From Bradyrhizobium sp. 200 (lineage in GTDB: Bacteria > Pseudomonadota > Alphaproteobacteria > Rhizobiales > Xanthobacteraceae): a DNA stretch of 64,000 nt. This document shows, in pieces, positions 25,958 to 35,051 of the stretch. Under the pieces are notes generated by a model that was not told the origin of the DNA, searched no databases, and was given only the letters and a program-made list of their open reading frames with translations. The stretch is from positions 7,732,001 to 7,796,000 of the forward strand of contig NZ_CP064689.1 in assembly GCF_023100945.1 (NCBI RefSeq), written 5' to 3'. The translations under genes and the position numbers were made by a program. Every line of letters begins with the position of its first letter. Position 1 is the stretch's first letter.

Positions 25958-27080
25958 TCCGATCTCCCGTTGATCTCTCGTCACTGACGGGCAACTCGGC
26001 GATCTTACCATGTCCCTTCGACACTACCAGAACACGGCCGCGGTCGTCGGCGACGGCGGTAACGCCATGAAGTTGACCCGAGGCCCGGCTGTGAAAGCTT
26101 TCAACGGCATGTCCTCCGGCGTCGAGGCGCGCCACCAAGCCATAGGATCGCGGCGGCGCCCAAGGCTTTTGAATGCCAAGTTTCTTGATGCGGCCGATCT
26201 GCGTGGGCTCCCGATAATCGAACGCCCCACCAAGGGTCGGTCCGACCCACAGATGGGGAGGGACGTTCTCCATCATCCGTGCCCGAAAGGCATGCTCGCG
26301 CAGGACGAATTCGGTGAGTTGCGTTCGCAGGGCAAAGAAGGCGAGCCAATAGTGCCTGCCTGTGCCCCGTGCTATTCGCGATGGATAGCCGGTAAAATTC
26401 TTCACGAGCACTCGCGATTTGCCGCCTGACCGCTCGAACTCGCGCAGCCGATGCGACCACGACTCCGTGACGAAGACGCTCTCCTCGTCGTGCGTCACCG
26501 CGACGCCGCCCGGCCAGTCGAGACCATCGGCGACAGTGCGTGCATTCGTCAGCGCAGCGTCGCATGTGATCAGGCGTCCGGAAGGCGAACGCTTTTGCAT
26601 GAGATCGGGTAGCCAGTGATCGGGCGCATTGTATCGGGACCCGTCAGTCACGAAGATCGTTCCATCGGAGGCAACGGCGGCCGCCGTCGGACAGTGGATC
26701 GCCTCGCCGTCAACCTTCTCGAGCCATCCCGCTATTTTGCCGGTGCCATCGACAGTACAAATCCCGCGTTCGGAAACGCAAACAACAAGGCCCGTTTTCT
26801 CAGACCATGTCAGGCCGCCGACCTTGCCTTCAAACCGGACAAACGGGCGGCGAGTCTCGAAATCCCGCCCTGTGCAGGCATAGATCGTCTGCCCCGCGGA
26901 TACATACAACGCACCCCTGCTGTCCAGCGTCAGCGCATCGGGTGAATCGAAGCCGTCTCCGAGCTGCCGCGCCCGATCCAGCCGTTGGTTTGGCGAGAAG
27001 CCGCCATCGAGCACCGGGATCGAGTGGACGTCCCGGTTCGGAAAGAAGATGCGGTCGACGATATCACGCGCTAGCGACAC
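25950..27080 (-). CDS. SMP-30/strictosidine-synthase-like beta-propeller lacking metal ligands
   Basis: About 376 residues from a GTG at 27080, overlapping the upstream fusion gene by 17 bp; a longer frame to 27308 is antisense-like and rejected. Propeller blades are visible as DSRGALYVSAG, SDGTIFVTDGS and THDEESVFVTES. The positions that bind the metal in SMP-30 enzymes (E, N, D) read SPDAL, WPGGV and GYPSRI here, so all three ligands appear replaced. It is paralogous to the C-terminal half of the upstream fusion, which keeps them. A non-catalytic or differently acting partner is likely. No signal peptide is seen. Confidence 0.8.
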   Translation of the reverse strand: MSLARDIVDRIFFPNRDVHSIPVLDGGFSPNQRLDRARQLGDGFDSPDALTLDSRGALYVSAGQTIYACTGRDFETRRPFVRFEGKVGGLTWSEKTGLVVCVSERGICTVDGTGKIAGWLEKVDGEAIHCPTAAAVASDGTIFVTDGSRYNAPDHWLPDLMQKRSPSGRLITCDAALTNARTVADGLDWPGGVAVTHDEESVFVTESWSHRLREFERSGGKSRVLVKNFTGYPSRIARGTGRHYWLAFFALRTQLTEFVLREHAFRARMMENVPPHLWVGPTLGGAFDYREPTQIGRIKKLGIQKPWAPPRSYGLVARLDAGGHAVESFHSRASGQLHGVTAVADDRGRVLVVSKGHGKIAELPVSDERSTGDRNE

Positions 27081-29235
27081 GGTCTGTCCTTGTAACCATT
27101 GGATGTTGCTCCGCGTCGTCCTGCTTGCCACGCGCCCAGTAGGAGTTCCATCCGGTCCAGGTCGGATCGGCGTCGGGCAAAGGAAGCCTGCCAATGCGGT
27201 TGTTTTCGAGGCCGCCGATATACAGGTAGCCCTTGTGCTCGCGCATCGAGGTAATGGTCGGATGCGAGATACCGCCGGGGTCCCACAACGACTCGTGCAC
27301 CTTGCCATTATCGTCGAATTTGATCACGCAGCCGAAATTGATGCCGGGACATAGCCATTCGTCGGGCGGTATCTGCTTCACCATCCGGGTGCGGAACGCC
27401 GGATCGGCCATCGCGAGGTCATAGACCGGGGATCGCAATCCGACCATGGCAAGCCAATAAGTGCCGTCGGAGGCGCGGTTGATGTTGTCGGGATAGCCCG
27501 GCAGGTTTTCGACCAGCAATTCCAGCGTGCCCGCCTTCTCGCCCTCGATCCAGTAGCGATAGATGCGGCACAGCCACGTGCTGACCCAAAGCACCGCGTG
27601 TCCGTCATGGGAGACGCAGACGCCATTGGGAAAAGCCAGGTTGGAAAGCACGGTCTGCGTCTTTCCGGTCGCCGGATCGTGGCAGACCAGGCGGCCATTG
27701 CCACGTCCTTCGAATCCGTCGAGCGCCCAGTCGGACAGATCGTAGCGCGTGGTGGCATCGCTGAAATAGATCTTGCCGTCGGGCGCGACGTCGAGATCGT
27801 CGGCAAGCCACAGCCGCGAATCGTCCTTGAAACGATACCAGGTGCGGTTGGTCTCGTCGGTAACCTTGAATACCGTGCGGTCGGGCTTGACACCGTAGAC
27901 ACCCATGCCCGCCACGCAAACAAGCAGGTTCTCGTCGCGGTCGAGCGCCATGCCGAGCGGACGGCCCCCGATCCGCGCAAACTCCTCGCGACGCTCGTAG
28001 TCCGGCGCAAGAAAGCGGATGATCGAGCCGTTGCGATTGACAGTATAGAGATTGTCGTGGCGGTCGAGGATGATGTCCTCGGGACCCTCGATGCGATCGA
28101 GCGCGATCGCCTGCGCATTCTTGAGCCGGTCGTTTTCCGCGAAAACCGTGCCGCTGCCGCGTTCGATCGAGGCCGGCGGAGAGAATTCGACGAGGCTCGG
28201 GCTGACATAGATCTTCTGGAGGATCTTGCTCTTGTTCTTGACGAACTTGACGTTGAAGCCCACCGCTGCCAGCAAGATCGCGCCGATCGCGCCCGTCGTC
28301 AGGCTGCCGTGGGTGCCGAGTTGTACCAGTCCGTTGATGAGCAGGAAGATGATCGCCGCGCCCATCAGCGCGCGACTGATGGTGCCGCGACCGCCGCTCA
28401 GACTGATGCCGCCAAGCACGGAGGCCGCAAGCGCGTTCACCTCCCAGCCAACTCCGGTATCGGTGCCGGCGCTGTTTTGCCGCGCCGCGTAAAGAATGCC
28501 GGCCAGAGACGCCAGCATTCCGGACAGAACGTAAGCGAGAAACAGGGAATGCCTGACGTTGATCCCGGCGTGCCGCGCGGCCTTGCGGCTCGAGCCGACT
28601 GCCATGATGTGAACGCCAGAGCGGATTCGCGTGAGATAGAGGTGCGCAATCACCCCGATGACAATGAGGCAGAACATATTGACGGGAATTCCAAACAAAA
28701 ATCCCGTGCCCAGGAAGTCCCAGGCCGTGCTGTCGGAGGACGCGCTGGCAAGCTCGGTCGCAAAGGCGCCGGTGATCTTGTTGTAGGCGGCGCGCAGGAT
28801 GATCAACACCACCATGGTCGTCAGGAAGGGACGCGTCTTGGCATACGCAATCAACCCGCCGTTGACGGCACCGATCAGCGCGCCCCAGCCAAGCACGGCG
28901 ACGATCGTCAGCGGCAATGGCCAGTCGCGCACCTGTATGAGATACAGCGTCAGGAAATCGGCCATCGCGAACACGGCCCCGACCGACAGATCGAGTCCGC
29001 CCGACAGGATCGAGATCGCCATCGCCATCGCCACGAAAGCCTGCTCGGGGAAGCTGCGCATCAATTGCTGCAACTGGGCGAGCGAGGTGTACCCGGGAAT
29101 GGTCAGGATGAAGACGACGAAGACCAGAATCAGCAGCGCGAACGGAACGATCGGCTCCATCCATCGCTTTTCGAGCAGTTCGCCGACCAGAAGCTGCGGC
29201 GAGTAACGATACCAGAAACGTCGTAGCGCATTCAT
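27064..29235 (-). CDS. Fusion of CUT2 ABC permease with SMP-30/strictosidine-synthase-like propeller
   Basis: 723 residues in one uninterrupted frame. Residues about 30-335 are an RbsC-type permease: repeated hydrophobic segments, MAISILSGGLDLSVGAVFAM, RRAxxH-like SRKAARHAGINVRHSLF, and VLGGISLSGGRGTISRALMG. Residues about 370-700 are a six-bladed propeller with the metal-site positions intact: IEGPEDIILD (Glu), AFPNGVCVSHD (Asn) and PGYPDNINRASDG (Asp). Such propellers hydrolyse sugar lactones or esters. As RbsC C-termini are cytoplasmic, the enzyme domain would sit at the inner mouth of the channel. It lies in the operon between the binding protein and a second propeller. Confidence 0.88.
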   Translation of the reverse strand: MNALRRFWYRYSPQLLVGELLEKRWMEPIVPFALLILVFVVFILTIPGYTSLAQLQQLMRSFPEQAFVAMAMAISILSGGLDLSVGAVFAMADFLTLYLIQVRDWPLPLTIVAVLGWGALIGAVNGGLIAYAKTRPFLTTMVVLIILRAAYNKITGAFATELASASSDSTAWDFLGTGFLFGIPVNMFCLIVIGVIAHLYLTRIRSGVHIMAVGSSRKAARHAGINVRHSLFLAYVLSGMLASLAGILYAARQNSAGTDTGVGWEVNALAASVLGGISLSGGRGTISRALMGAAIIFLLINGLVQLGTHGSLTTGAIGAILLAAVGFNVKFVKNKSKILQKIYVSPSLVEFSPPASIERGSGTVFAENDRLKNAQAIALDRIEGPEDIILDRHDNLYTVNRNGSIIRFLAPDYERREEFARIGGRPLGMALDRDENLLVCVAGMGVYGVKPDRTVFKVTDETNRTWYRFKDDSRLWLADDLDVAPDGKIYFSDATTRYDLSDWALDGFEGRGNGRLVCHDPATGKTQTVLSNLAFPNGVCVSHDGHAVLWVSTWLCRIYRYWIEGEKAGTLELLVENLPGYPDNINRASDGTYWLAMVGLRSPVYDLAMADPAFRTRMVKQIPPDEWLCPGINFGCVIKFDDNGKVHESLWDPGGISHPTITSMREHKGYLYIGGLENNRIGRLPLPDADPTWTGWNSYWARGKQDDAEQHPMVTRTDRVASA

Positions 29236-29256
29236 TAGTTATCCAACTTTCAGTCG

Positions 29257-29289
29257 GCGGACGCCCCGGGATTGGCCTTGGGCGTCCGC
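29257..29289 (-). promoter_or_regulatory. Intercistronic hairpin after the sugar-binding protein gene
   Basis: GCGGACGCCC (29257-29266) and GGGCGTCCGC (29280-29289) form a perfect 10-bp stem with a 13-base loop. It lies in the 81-bp gap between the binding-protein gene and the permease fusion. There is no T-run, so it is more likely an mRNA-stabilising or attenuating hairpin that favours binding-protein excess than a full terminator. Confidence 0.6.
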
Positions 29290-29316
29290 GCTAGCGGCTC
29301 TTTTGAGACGACCGCC

Positions 29317-30342
29317 TTATTCCTTCGGTACGACGAAGCAGTACTGGCGGTCGGCTTTGCCCGAGACCCAGTAGTTGGTGGTGTAGTAGGCGAGCTGCGT
29401 CGTTCCCGCAGGGCGGCTATCCTGCAACAGCGTCAACACGGCATTGACGATCGCCTCGCCCTGCGTATCGGCGCGATAGGACAGGTTCTTGGTGAACAGG
29501 CCCTGCTCCAGCATGTCGCAGTCGGCCGGTTGACCATCGCTCGCCACGAAGATCTTGACCTGGTCCTGCTTGCCAGCGTTCTTGACCACCTGCGCGGCGC
29601 CCGCCGTCTGAGGCCCCCACACGCTGAGGATGCCGCACAGATCCGGATTCTGCTGCAGGACGTTGGTGGTGATTTCGGAGGCCTTGTTGGCGTCCCAGTT
29701 CGACGGCTGCGACGACACGATCTTGATCGATTTGTCGGCATTGAAAACTTCTGTCGCGGCCTTGGTCATATCGAGCGAATAGGCCGCAGTTGCCTCACCT
29801 TGGATGATCGACACCTTGCCGGAGCCTTTTCCACCGCCGCAGGTCTTGACCACCTCTTCCGCCAGCATTCGGCCAAGCTTGGGTACGTCGGCACCGACAT
29901 AGGCGTCCGTCAACTGATTCGAAGCCATGTTGACCTGCACGACCTTGATGCCTGCATCCATTGCGCGCTTGAGTTCGCGCGCAAGCAACGTCGTGGTCGG
30001 ATTCCGCACCACCAGGATATCGGGCTTCTCGTTGATCAGCGAGCTCACAGCCTGGAGCTGGACATCCGATTTGAAATTGGGGTCGCGGACGATCAACTTC
30101 ATTCCGTAATCGTCAAAATGGGCCTTCATGACCCGCGTCCATTCGGATTCAAGGACGCCAAGCCATACCGGCACCCAGGCGACGGTCTTGCCCTTCACCG
30201 CGGTCTGAAATTTCTGGAGCAATTCCGCACGCGGATCGGCGGCCCGCGCCGTTCCAATCGATCCGGCTGCAAACGCGGCGATCGCAAGTCCCACCGCGCC
30301 GGCGAGAACGAATTCAAGGGTGGCCTTTTTGGTAATCGACAT
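29317..30342 (-). CDS. Sugar ABC transporter substrate-binding protein (RbsB-like)
   Basis: 341 residues with a Sec signal (MSITKKATLEFVLAGAVGLA, cleavage near ARAADP). The mature protein has the two-lobed periplasmic binding pattern: VAWVPVWLGVLESEWTRVMK, INEKPDILVVRNP, VVQVNMASNQLTDAYVGAD, then KVSIIQGEATAAYSLDM and FVASDGQPADCDM. It belongs to the type I (ribose-like) family that feeds CUT2 importers. Two cysteines in the C-terminal lobe and a third in VKTCGGG may form disulfides. It sits 66 bp after the first permease. Confidence 0.9.
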   Translation of the reverse strand: MSITKKATLEFVLAGAVGLAIAAFAAGSIGTARAADPRAELLQKFQTAVKGKTVAWVPVWLGVLESEWTRVMKAHFDDYGMKLIVRDPNFKSDVQLQAVSSLINEKPDILVVRNPTTTLLARELKRAMDAGIKVVQVNMASNQLTDAYVGADVPKLGRMLAEEVVKTCGGGKGSGKVSIIQGEATAAYSLDMTKAATEVFNADKSIKIVSSQPSNWDANKASEITTNVLQQNPDLCGILSVWGPQTAGAAQVVKNAGKQDQVKIFVASDGQPADCDMLEQGLFTKNLSYRADTQGEAIVNAVLTLLQDSRPAGTTQLAYYTTNYWVSGKADRQYCFVVPKE

Positions 30343-30408
30343 GTCGTTTCCTCCCTGATGCCTGAAAGCGTTGTTGCCTTCGTGCGTTGTGATGTCGTCG
30401 GTAGCCGG

Positions 30409-31410
30409 TCAATCGCCCTGCTTGGCAGTCTCCTCGTCGCGAGGATGAATGTAACTATCGAGCGTGATGGCCAGCAGCAGGACCGCGCCCTTGATCATGT
30501 CCTGGGTCTGGATGTCGAGGTTCATGATGGTCATCGCGTTGAGCAGCACGCCGATCAGCAACGTTCCCGCGATGACGCTGACGACGTTGCCCCGTCCGCC
30601 CACCAGACTGACGCCACCGAGTACGACGACGAGGATGACGTCGAAAATGATCGTCGATTCGGCGATCTGGAGATGCATCAGCGAGGTCGATCCCACCATG
30701 ATCACACCGCCGACGTAACCGATCGCGGAACAAATGGCGTATTCCAGCATCGTCAGCGGCCGCGTGGCCATTCCGGAAAGGCGTGCCGCCTGCGCGTTGT
30801 CGCCGTGAGCATAGATGAATCGTCCGAGCACCGTCCGCGACAGGAATAGATGCAGCAGCAGCGCATAGATCGCGAATGCGACCACCGGAACCGGAACACC
30901 TCCGAAGGTCGTACCGCCCAGCATCAGAAGCCAGTCGTGGCCGGGCTGCAAAAAGACCTGATAGTGTGGAACGACCAGGGCTCGCGTAACGCCGAGCACC
31001 AGAAGTCCCGACGCGAGCGTCGTGAACAGCGGCGGAATTTCGATGACCGACACCAGGTAGCCATTCGCAACTCCGATCCCGATCGACAGGAAGAGGCCGA
31101 AACCGATCGCAACGGACGGCGGCCAGCCGTTGTTGATCATGGTGACCGCAATCGCACTGGAACAGGCAAGCGAGGCGATTTGCGAGAGGTCTATTCCGCG
31201 CCCGATCACGACCACCGCCATGCCGAGTCCTAGGATTCCGAGGATGGAGATGCTGCGCGCGAGCGTGAACAGATTCCCGAGCGTGATGAAGCCCGTCAGC
31301 ACGACAGTTAGAACAAGGAAGAGAGCGAGCGTCACGCCGAGCACAATCGTCGACTGACTGGGCTTGTACCCGCTAACCCGCGGTTTGTCGGCCATCGCCT
31401 CGCTCGACAC
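30409..31410 (-). CDS. Sugar ABC transporter permease (RbsC-like)
   Basis: 333 residues with eight to ten membrane segments. Family marks are LGMAVVVIGRGIDLSQIASL, GDNAQAARLSGMATRPLTML (coupling loop) and VVLGGVSLVGGRGNVVSVIA. It is the first gene of the minus-strand operon and lacks any extra domain, in contrast to the fused permease at 27064. The two different permeases probably form a heterodimeric channel with the single ATPase protein. It is divergent from a GntR regulator at 31587. Confidence 0.92.
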   Translation of the reverse strand: MSSEAMADKPRVSGYKPSQSTIVLGVTLALFLVLTVVLTGFITLGNLFTLARSISILGILGLGMAVVVIGRGIDLSQIASLACSSAIAVTMINNGWPPSVAIGFGLFLSIGIGVANGYLVSVIEIPPLFTTLASGLLVLGVTRALVVPHYQVFLQPGHDWLLMLGGTTFGGVPVPVVAFAIYALLLHLFLSRTVLGRFIYAHGDNAQAARLSGMATRPLTMLEYAICSAIGYVGGVIMVGSTSLMHLQIAESTIIFDVILVVVLGGVSLVGGRGNVVSVIAGTLLIGVLLNAMTIMNLDIQTQDMIKGAVLLLAITLDSYIHPRDEETAKQGD

Positions 31411-31553
31411 GTCTACTCTCCCTCGCCGGCGAATGCGCGCGTTTCGGCGGCGTTAGTTTGGCTTTGCAGGTCCGACGGCTGGTTTTGATAACGGCCTCTC
31501 GCTGCCGTTCAGTACGCCGGGTCCACAAATACGGTTGTTAGTTGCATCTTATT

Positions 31554-31563
31554 TGTTATAACA
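31554..31563. promoter_or_regulatory. TGTTATAACA palindrome in the divergent promoter region
   Basis: A perfect 10-bp palindrome lies just upstream of the GntR gene and in the 176-bp region divergent from the sugar ABC operon. FCD GntR proteins often bind such TNGT-N-ACNA-type sites. It overlaps the first possible start codons of the GntR frame, favouring a later translation start. Confidence 0.55.
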
Positions 31564-31586
31564 GATTTATGCACGAGGTTCCCGAT

Positions 31587-32300
31587 ATGTCAACGACGAT
31601 CCCCGACGCGCTATCGACCGAGGGTGAGGCCGGCTCTGGTCAGTTCGGCCGGCAGATCACCAAGGAGAGCGTCAGCCAGCAGGCTTACGTCGCCATTCGC
31701 AACTCATTGATGCGAAGCCGGCTGAAGCCTGGACAAAAGCTCGTTGCGCGACAGGTCGCCGACGAACTCGGAATCAGTGTCACCCCGGTTAGAGAATCAT
31801 TGCTGCGCCTGGCTTCGGAACATGCCCTGATGATCGACGAGCGCGGAACGGTTATCGTCCCCGTGCTCACACTGGAACGCTGCATTGAAATTCGCGATCT
31901 GCGCATGCTGATCGAAGGCGAAGGCGCGGCACGCGCGGCCGCCCTTGTAACCCAGCCGGAGATCGAAAAGCTGCTGGCAATCCACGATCGCTATGTACGG
32001 ACCGAGGCCGACAGGAATTTTGCGGTAGCGTTGGCAGAAAACGAAAACTTTCATTTTGGTGTCTGCCGTCTCGCCAGATCGCCCACGCTATTTCGCGTGG
32101 TCGAAAATCTGTGGATGCAGTTCGGACCAATCCTTTCCTACCTTTACGACGCGCAGGCGCGGCCGTTTCACGGTCAGAAGCATGGGCATCTCCGCGTCAT
32201 CGAGGCTTTCCGGAAGCGCGATCCCGAGCTGGCCCGCAAGGCCATAAGCCAGGACATTCTCATCGGGGGCAAGACCCTTCTGGAAAAACTCAAGGCATGA
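31587..32300 (+). CDS. GntR-family transcriptional regulator, FCD subfamily
   Basis: About 237 residues from the ATG at 31587, which has GAGG eight bases upstream; in-frame starts at 31542 and 31569 also exist, but the first overlaps the operator. Helix-turn-helix: SRLKPGQKLVARQVADELGI, then SVTPVRESLLRLASEHA. The FCD domain follows with DLRMLIEGEGAARAAALV, ENFHFGVCRLA and a late H in GQKHGHLRVIEAF. It most likely controls the divergent sugar-type ABC operon and perhaps the acyl-CoA ligase 46 bp downstream. Confidence 0.88.
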   Translation: MSTTIPDALSTEGEAGSGQFGRQITKESVSQQAYVAIRNSLMRSRLKPGQKLVARQVADELGISVTPVRESLLRLASEHALMIDERGTVIVPVLTLERCIEIRDLRMLIEGEGAARAAALVTQPEIEKLLAIHDRYVRTEADRNFAVALAENENFHFGVCRLARSPTLFRVVENLWMQFGPILSYLYDAQARPFHGQKHGHLRVIEAFRKRDPELARKAISQDILIGGKTLLEKLKA

Positions 32301-32346
32301 GTTTGCTTGCCGCATCACAAAGAAGATAAAATGCAGATGGACGACC

Positions 32347-33954
32347 GTGTCGGATAAATTTTTCGATGATAGCTGCTCGGGCGGAGCGCTTCGTGAAGAG
32401 CAACACTACGACGATCGGCATATGCTGTGCTTTTCGGAGCGTCCCGTCACCCTTGCCGCGATGTTTGCCGATCTCGTGCACCGCTTTCCCGAGCGGCCGG
32501 CTATCGTCGAAGATCGCACGATCACTTACCGCGAACTCGACGAAGTAACCCGAACGATCGCAACTGGGCTGTCAGGCTGTGGCATAGCGCGCGGCGATCG
32601 CGTAGCGCTGTTCCTCGGCAATTGTTGGGAATTCCTCGCATGCGTCTTCGCGTGCAATCGTATCGGCGCCATCGTCGTTCCCATCGGGACGCGCCAGCGG
32701 CAGGCTGAGCTTGAATTCCTGCTGAACGACAGCGGAGCCAAAATATTGATCTTCGAAGCCGATCTCGCGGATGCTATTCCCTCGCGAAGCGCGCTTCCCG
32801 CCGCCATGCAAATGTTTTCCGTTCACTGCACGGCAAACGACGCGCGTCCATTCAGCGAACTTCTCGCCGCTGTATCGCAATCGCCGTTTTTGCCGGGTTT
32901 ATTCGAAGAAGATGTCGCCGTCATCCTTTATACCTCCGGAACCACGGGGCGGCCGAAAGGCGCGCAATTGACCCACCTCGGAATCCTTCATTCCGCGCTC
33001 ACCTTCGCGCGCTGTCACGGCCTGACCGAGGTCGACCGCGGGCTGGTCGCGGTCCCGCTGTCGCATGTGACGGGACTGGTCGGAGTTGCATTGTCGACCA
33101 TGATTGTCGGCGGCTGCGTAGTGCTGATGCGCCAAGCCTACAAGACTCCGGATTTTCTGGCGCTGGCGAGCCGCGAGAACATCACCTATTCGATTCTCGT
33201 TCCAGCCATCTACACACTCTGCGCGATGCATCCGAAACTTGGGTCCTACGATCTGACGTCCTGGCGGATCGGATGTTTCGGCGGTGCGCCGATGCCGGTA
33301 GCTACCATCGAGATGCTGGCCGAGAAGCTGCCGCATCTGCAACTCCTGAATGCCTATGGCGCCACCGAGACCACGTCGCCGTCCACCGTGATGCCACGAA
33401 CACAATGGCGCGATCATATCGACAGCGTTGGAGTGACGGTTCCCTGCGGCCGGATCAAGGTGGTCGATGATGATGGACGAGAGGTGCCACGGGGCGTGCC
33501 GGGCGAGCTCTGGATCGCCGGCCCAATGGTCGTGCCGGGCTATTGGCGACGTGCTGAGGCCAATGCGAGCGAGTTCGTCGACGGCTTCTGGCGCTCCGGC
33601 GATATCGGATCGATAGACGCTGACGGCTTCGTGCGTATATTCGATCGCAAGAAGGACATGATCAATCGCGGCGGCTTCAAGATCTTCAGTGCGGAGGTCG
33701 AGAACGTCATCAGCAGCGTAGAAGGCGTTCTCGAATGCGCGATCATCGGCCGCGCCGACCCCGTCCTCGGAGAACGCGTTCATGCTATGGTAGTCATTGC
33801 GGAGCAAAGCACGGTAACCGCGGATAGCGTTCGTGCGTTCTGCGCCGAGCGCCTATCCGACTACAAGGTTCCGGAAACCGTCACGGTACAAACCCTCCCC
33901 TTGCCGCGCAACGCGAACGGAAAAGTCCAAAAACTCCAATTGCGTGACGGCTAA
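32347..33954 (+). CDS. Acyl-CoA synthetase (class I adenylate-forming)
   Basis: 535 residues from a GTG start. Motifs: LYTSGTTGRPKGAQLTHLG (about 195), NAYGATETTSPS (about 335), FWRSGDIGSIDADGFVRIFD (about 415) followed by RKKDMINRGGFKIFSAEVEN, and the catalytic Lys in LPRNANGKVQKLQLRD. It activates a carboxylic acid, substrate unknown. It follows the GntR gene closely and precedes a ruined thiolase on the opposite strand. The pair resembles the ligase-thiolase pair at 2.5-5.2 kb, but with a different ligase sequence. Confidence 0.92.
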   Translation: MSDKFFDDSCSGGALREEQHYDDRHMLCFSERPVTLAAMFADLVHRFPERPAIVEDRTITYRELDEVTRTIATGLSGCGIARGDRVALFLGNCWEFLACVFACNRIGAIVVPIGTRQRQAELEFLLNDSGAKILIFEADLADAIPSRSALPAAMQMFSVHCTANDARPFSELLAAVSQSPFLPGLFEEDVAVILYTSGTTGRPKGAQLTHLGILHSALTFARCHGLTEVDRGLVAVPLSHVTGLVGVALSTMIVGGCVVLMRQAYKTPDFLALASRENITYSILVPAIYTLCAMHPKLGSYDLTSWRIGCFGGAPMPVATIEMLAEKLPHLQLLNAYGATETTSPSTVMPRTQWRDHIDSVGVTVPCGRIKVVDDDGREVPRGVPGELWIAGPMVVPGYWRRAEANASEFVDGFWRSGDIGSIDADGFVRIFDRKKDMINRGGFKIFSAEVENVISSVEGVLECAIIGRADPVLGERVHAMVVIAEQSTVTADSVRAFCAERLSDYKVPETVTVQTLPLPRNANGKVQKLQLRDG

Positions 33955-34011
33955 GCGTACACGCCGTTGATTTGAGCCGTTACACGTCTTTCAGTCACGA
34001 TTCCGGTCCCC

Positions 34012-34975
34012 TTACGCGATCCGTTCGATCAGCACCGAGAGACCCTGACCACCACCCATGCAAGCGTCAGGATGGGTCGACGGCCCTCGACGTCCTCGAG
34101 ATGTTGCAGGGCGGTGATCGCCATTCGCACGCCTGTTGCGCCGGGCGGATGGCCAATCGAGATGCCGCCGCCATAAAGATTTGTCGCGTCGCGTGGAATC
34201 CCGAGCTGCGCTTCCGCGTGCAGATTGACCGAGGCAAAGGCCTCATTGACCTCAAAATAGTCGATATCTGAAATCTTCAGGTTTTGGCGTTCGAGCAACT
34301 TACGTGTCGCGGGCACGGGGCCGCATCCCATTATGCGAGGCGGGACGCCGGCAATCGCGTAGTCAACGATCCTCGCACGGGGTCGCACCCCCGCCGCTTC
34401 AGCCGCGCCGCGCTCCGCAACCACTATGAAAGCCGCCCCGTCCGTTACACCGCTAGAATTGGCTGGCGTCACCTTTCCTCCTTCGCGGAAGATCGGCTTC
34501 ATGGATGCGATCTTCTCCGGTGCGATCGTCGCCGCGGAAATTCATCCTTATCGAAAGAATGCTTCGCCCTGCCGTTCGGTACGTCGATCGGAGCGATCTG
34601 CCGGGCAAGAAAACCGCTTTCCGCTGCTGCGCCGGCACGGCTCTGACTCGTCAGTGCGTATTCGTCCATTGCTTCGCGCGTATACTGATAATCCTCTGCG
34701 AGGTTCTCCGCCGTCTCGCCCATGAGCTCCAGGCTGAGCGGGTCGCGATAGGTCCAATCCAGTGCATCGATCATGACCTGCGGACCACGCTTGACACCTC
34801 AACGCGCGCCAGTGACCATATAGGGTGCGCGCGAAAAGTTCTCGCCGCCACCGGCCAGGGCCATTTGCGAATGACCGCTGGCAATGTGTTCAGCAGCCGA
34901 AATGATCGCCTGAAGGCCAGACCCGCAGGCACGATTGCGTTGGCGGGCAATTGTCGGCTCCAGTTTTACGCCGCG
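34012..34975 (-). pseudogene. Thiolase pseudogene, 5'-truncated with a nonsense codon and frameshifts
   Basis: Reading the minus strand, NRACGSGLQAIISAAEHIAS (nucleophile Cys) leads to YMVTGAR, an in-frame TGA near 34800, and then GVKRGPQVMIDALDWTYRDP. A frameshift after FDKDEFP (near 34520) is followed by REGGKVTPANSSGVTDGAA and YGGGISIGHPPGATGVRM. A second shift near 34070 precedes GGGQGLSVLIERIA and the stop at 34012. The first 70-80 residues are missing. The truncation point falls just before the LysR promoter, so it may mark a junction. Confidence 0.88.
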
Positions 34976-35051
34976 TCGACTCACAACCAAAAATTGTCTC
35001 AATCTTTTGCACGATCCCACTCGATCTGGCTTGGGATATGGTGTTGATTAC

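Noticed and set aside
27598..29226. A 542-codon plus-strand frame and a 519-codon minus-strand frame opposite or over the permease fusion
   Set aside because: Both lack recognisable motifs, are Arg/Asp/Gln-biased and shadow the well-supported fusion gene; typical of GC-rich DNA.
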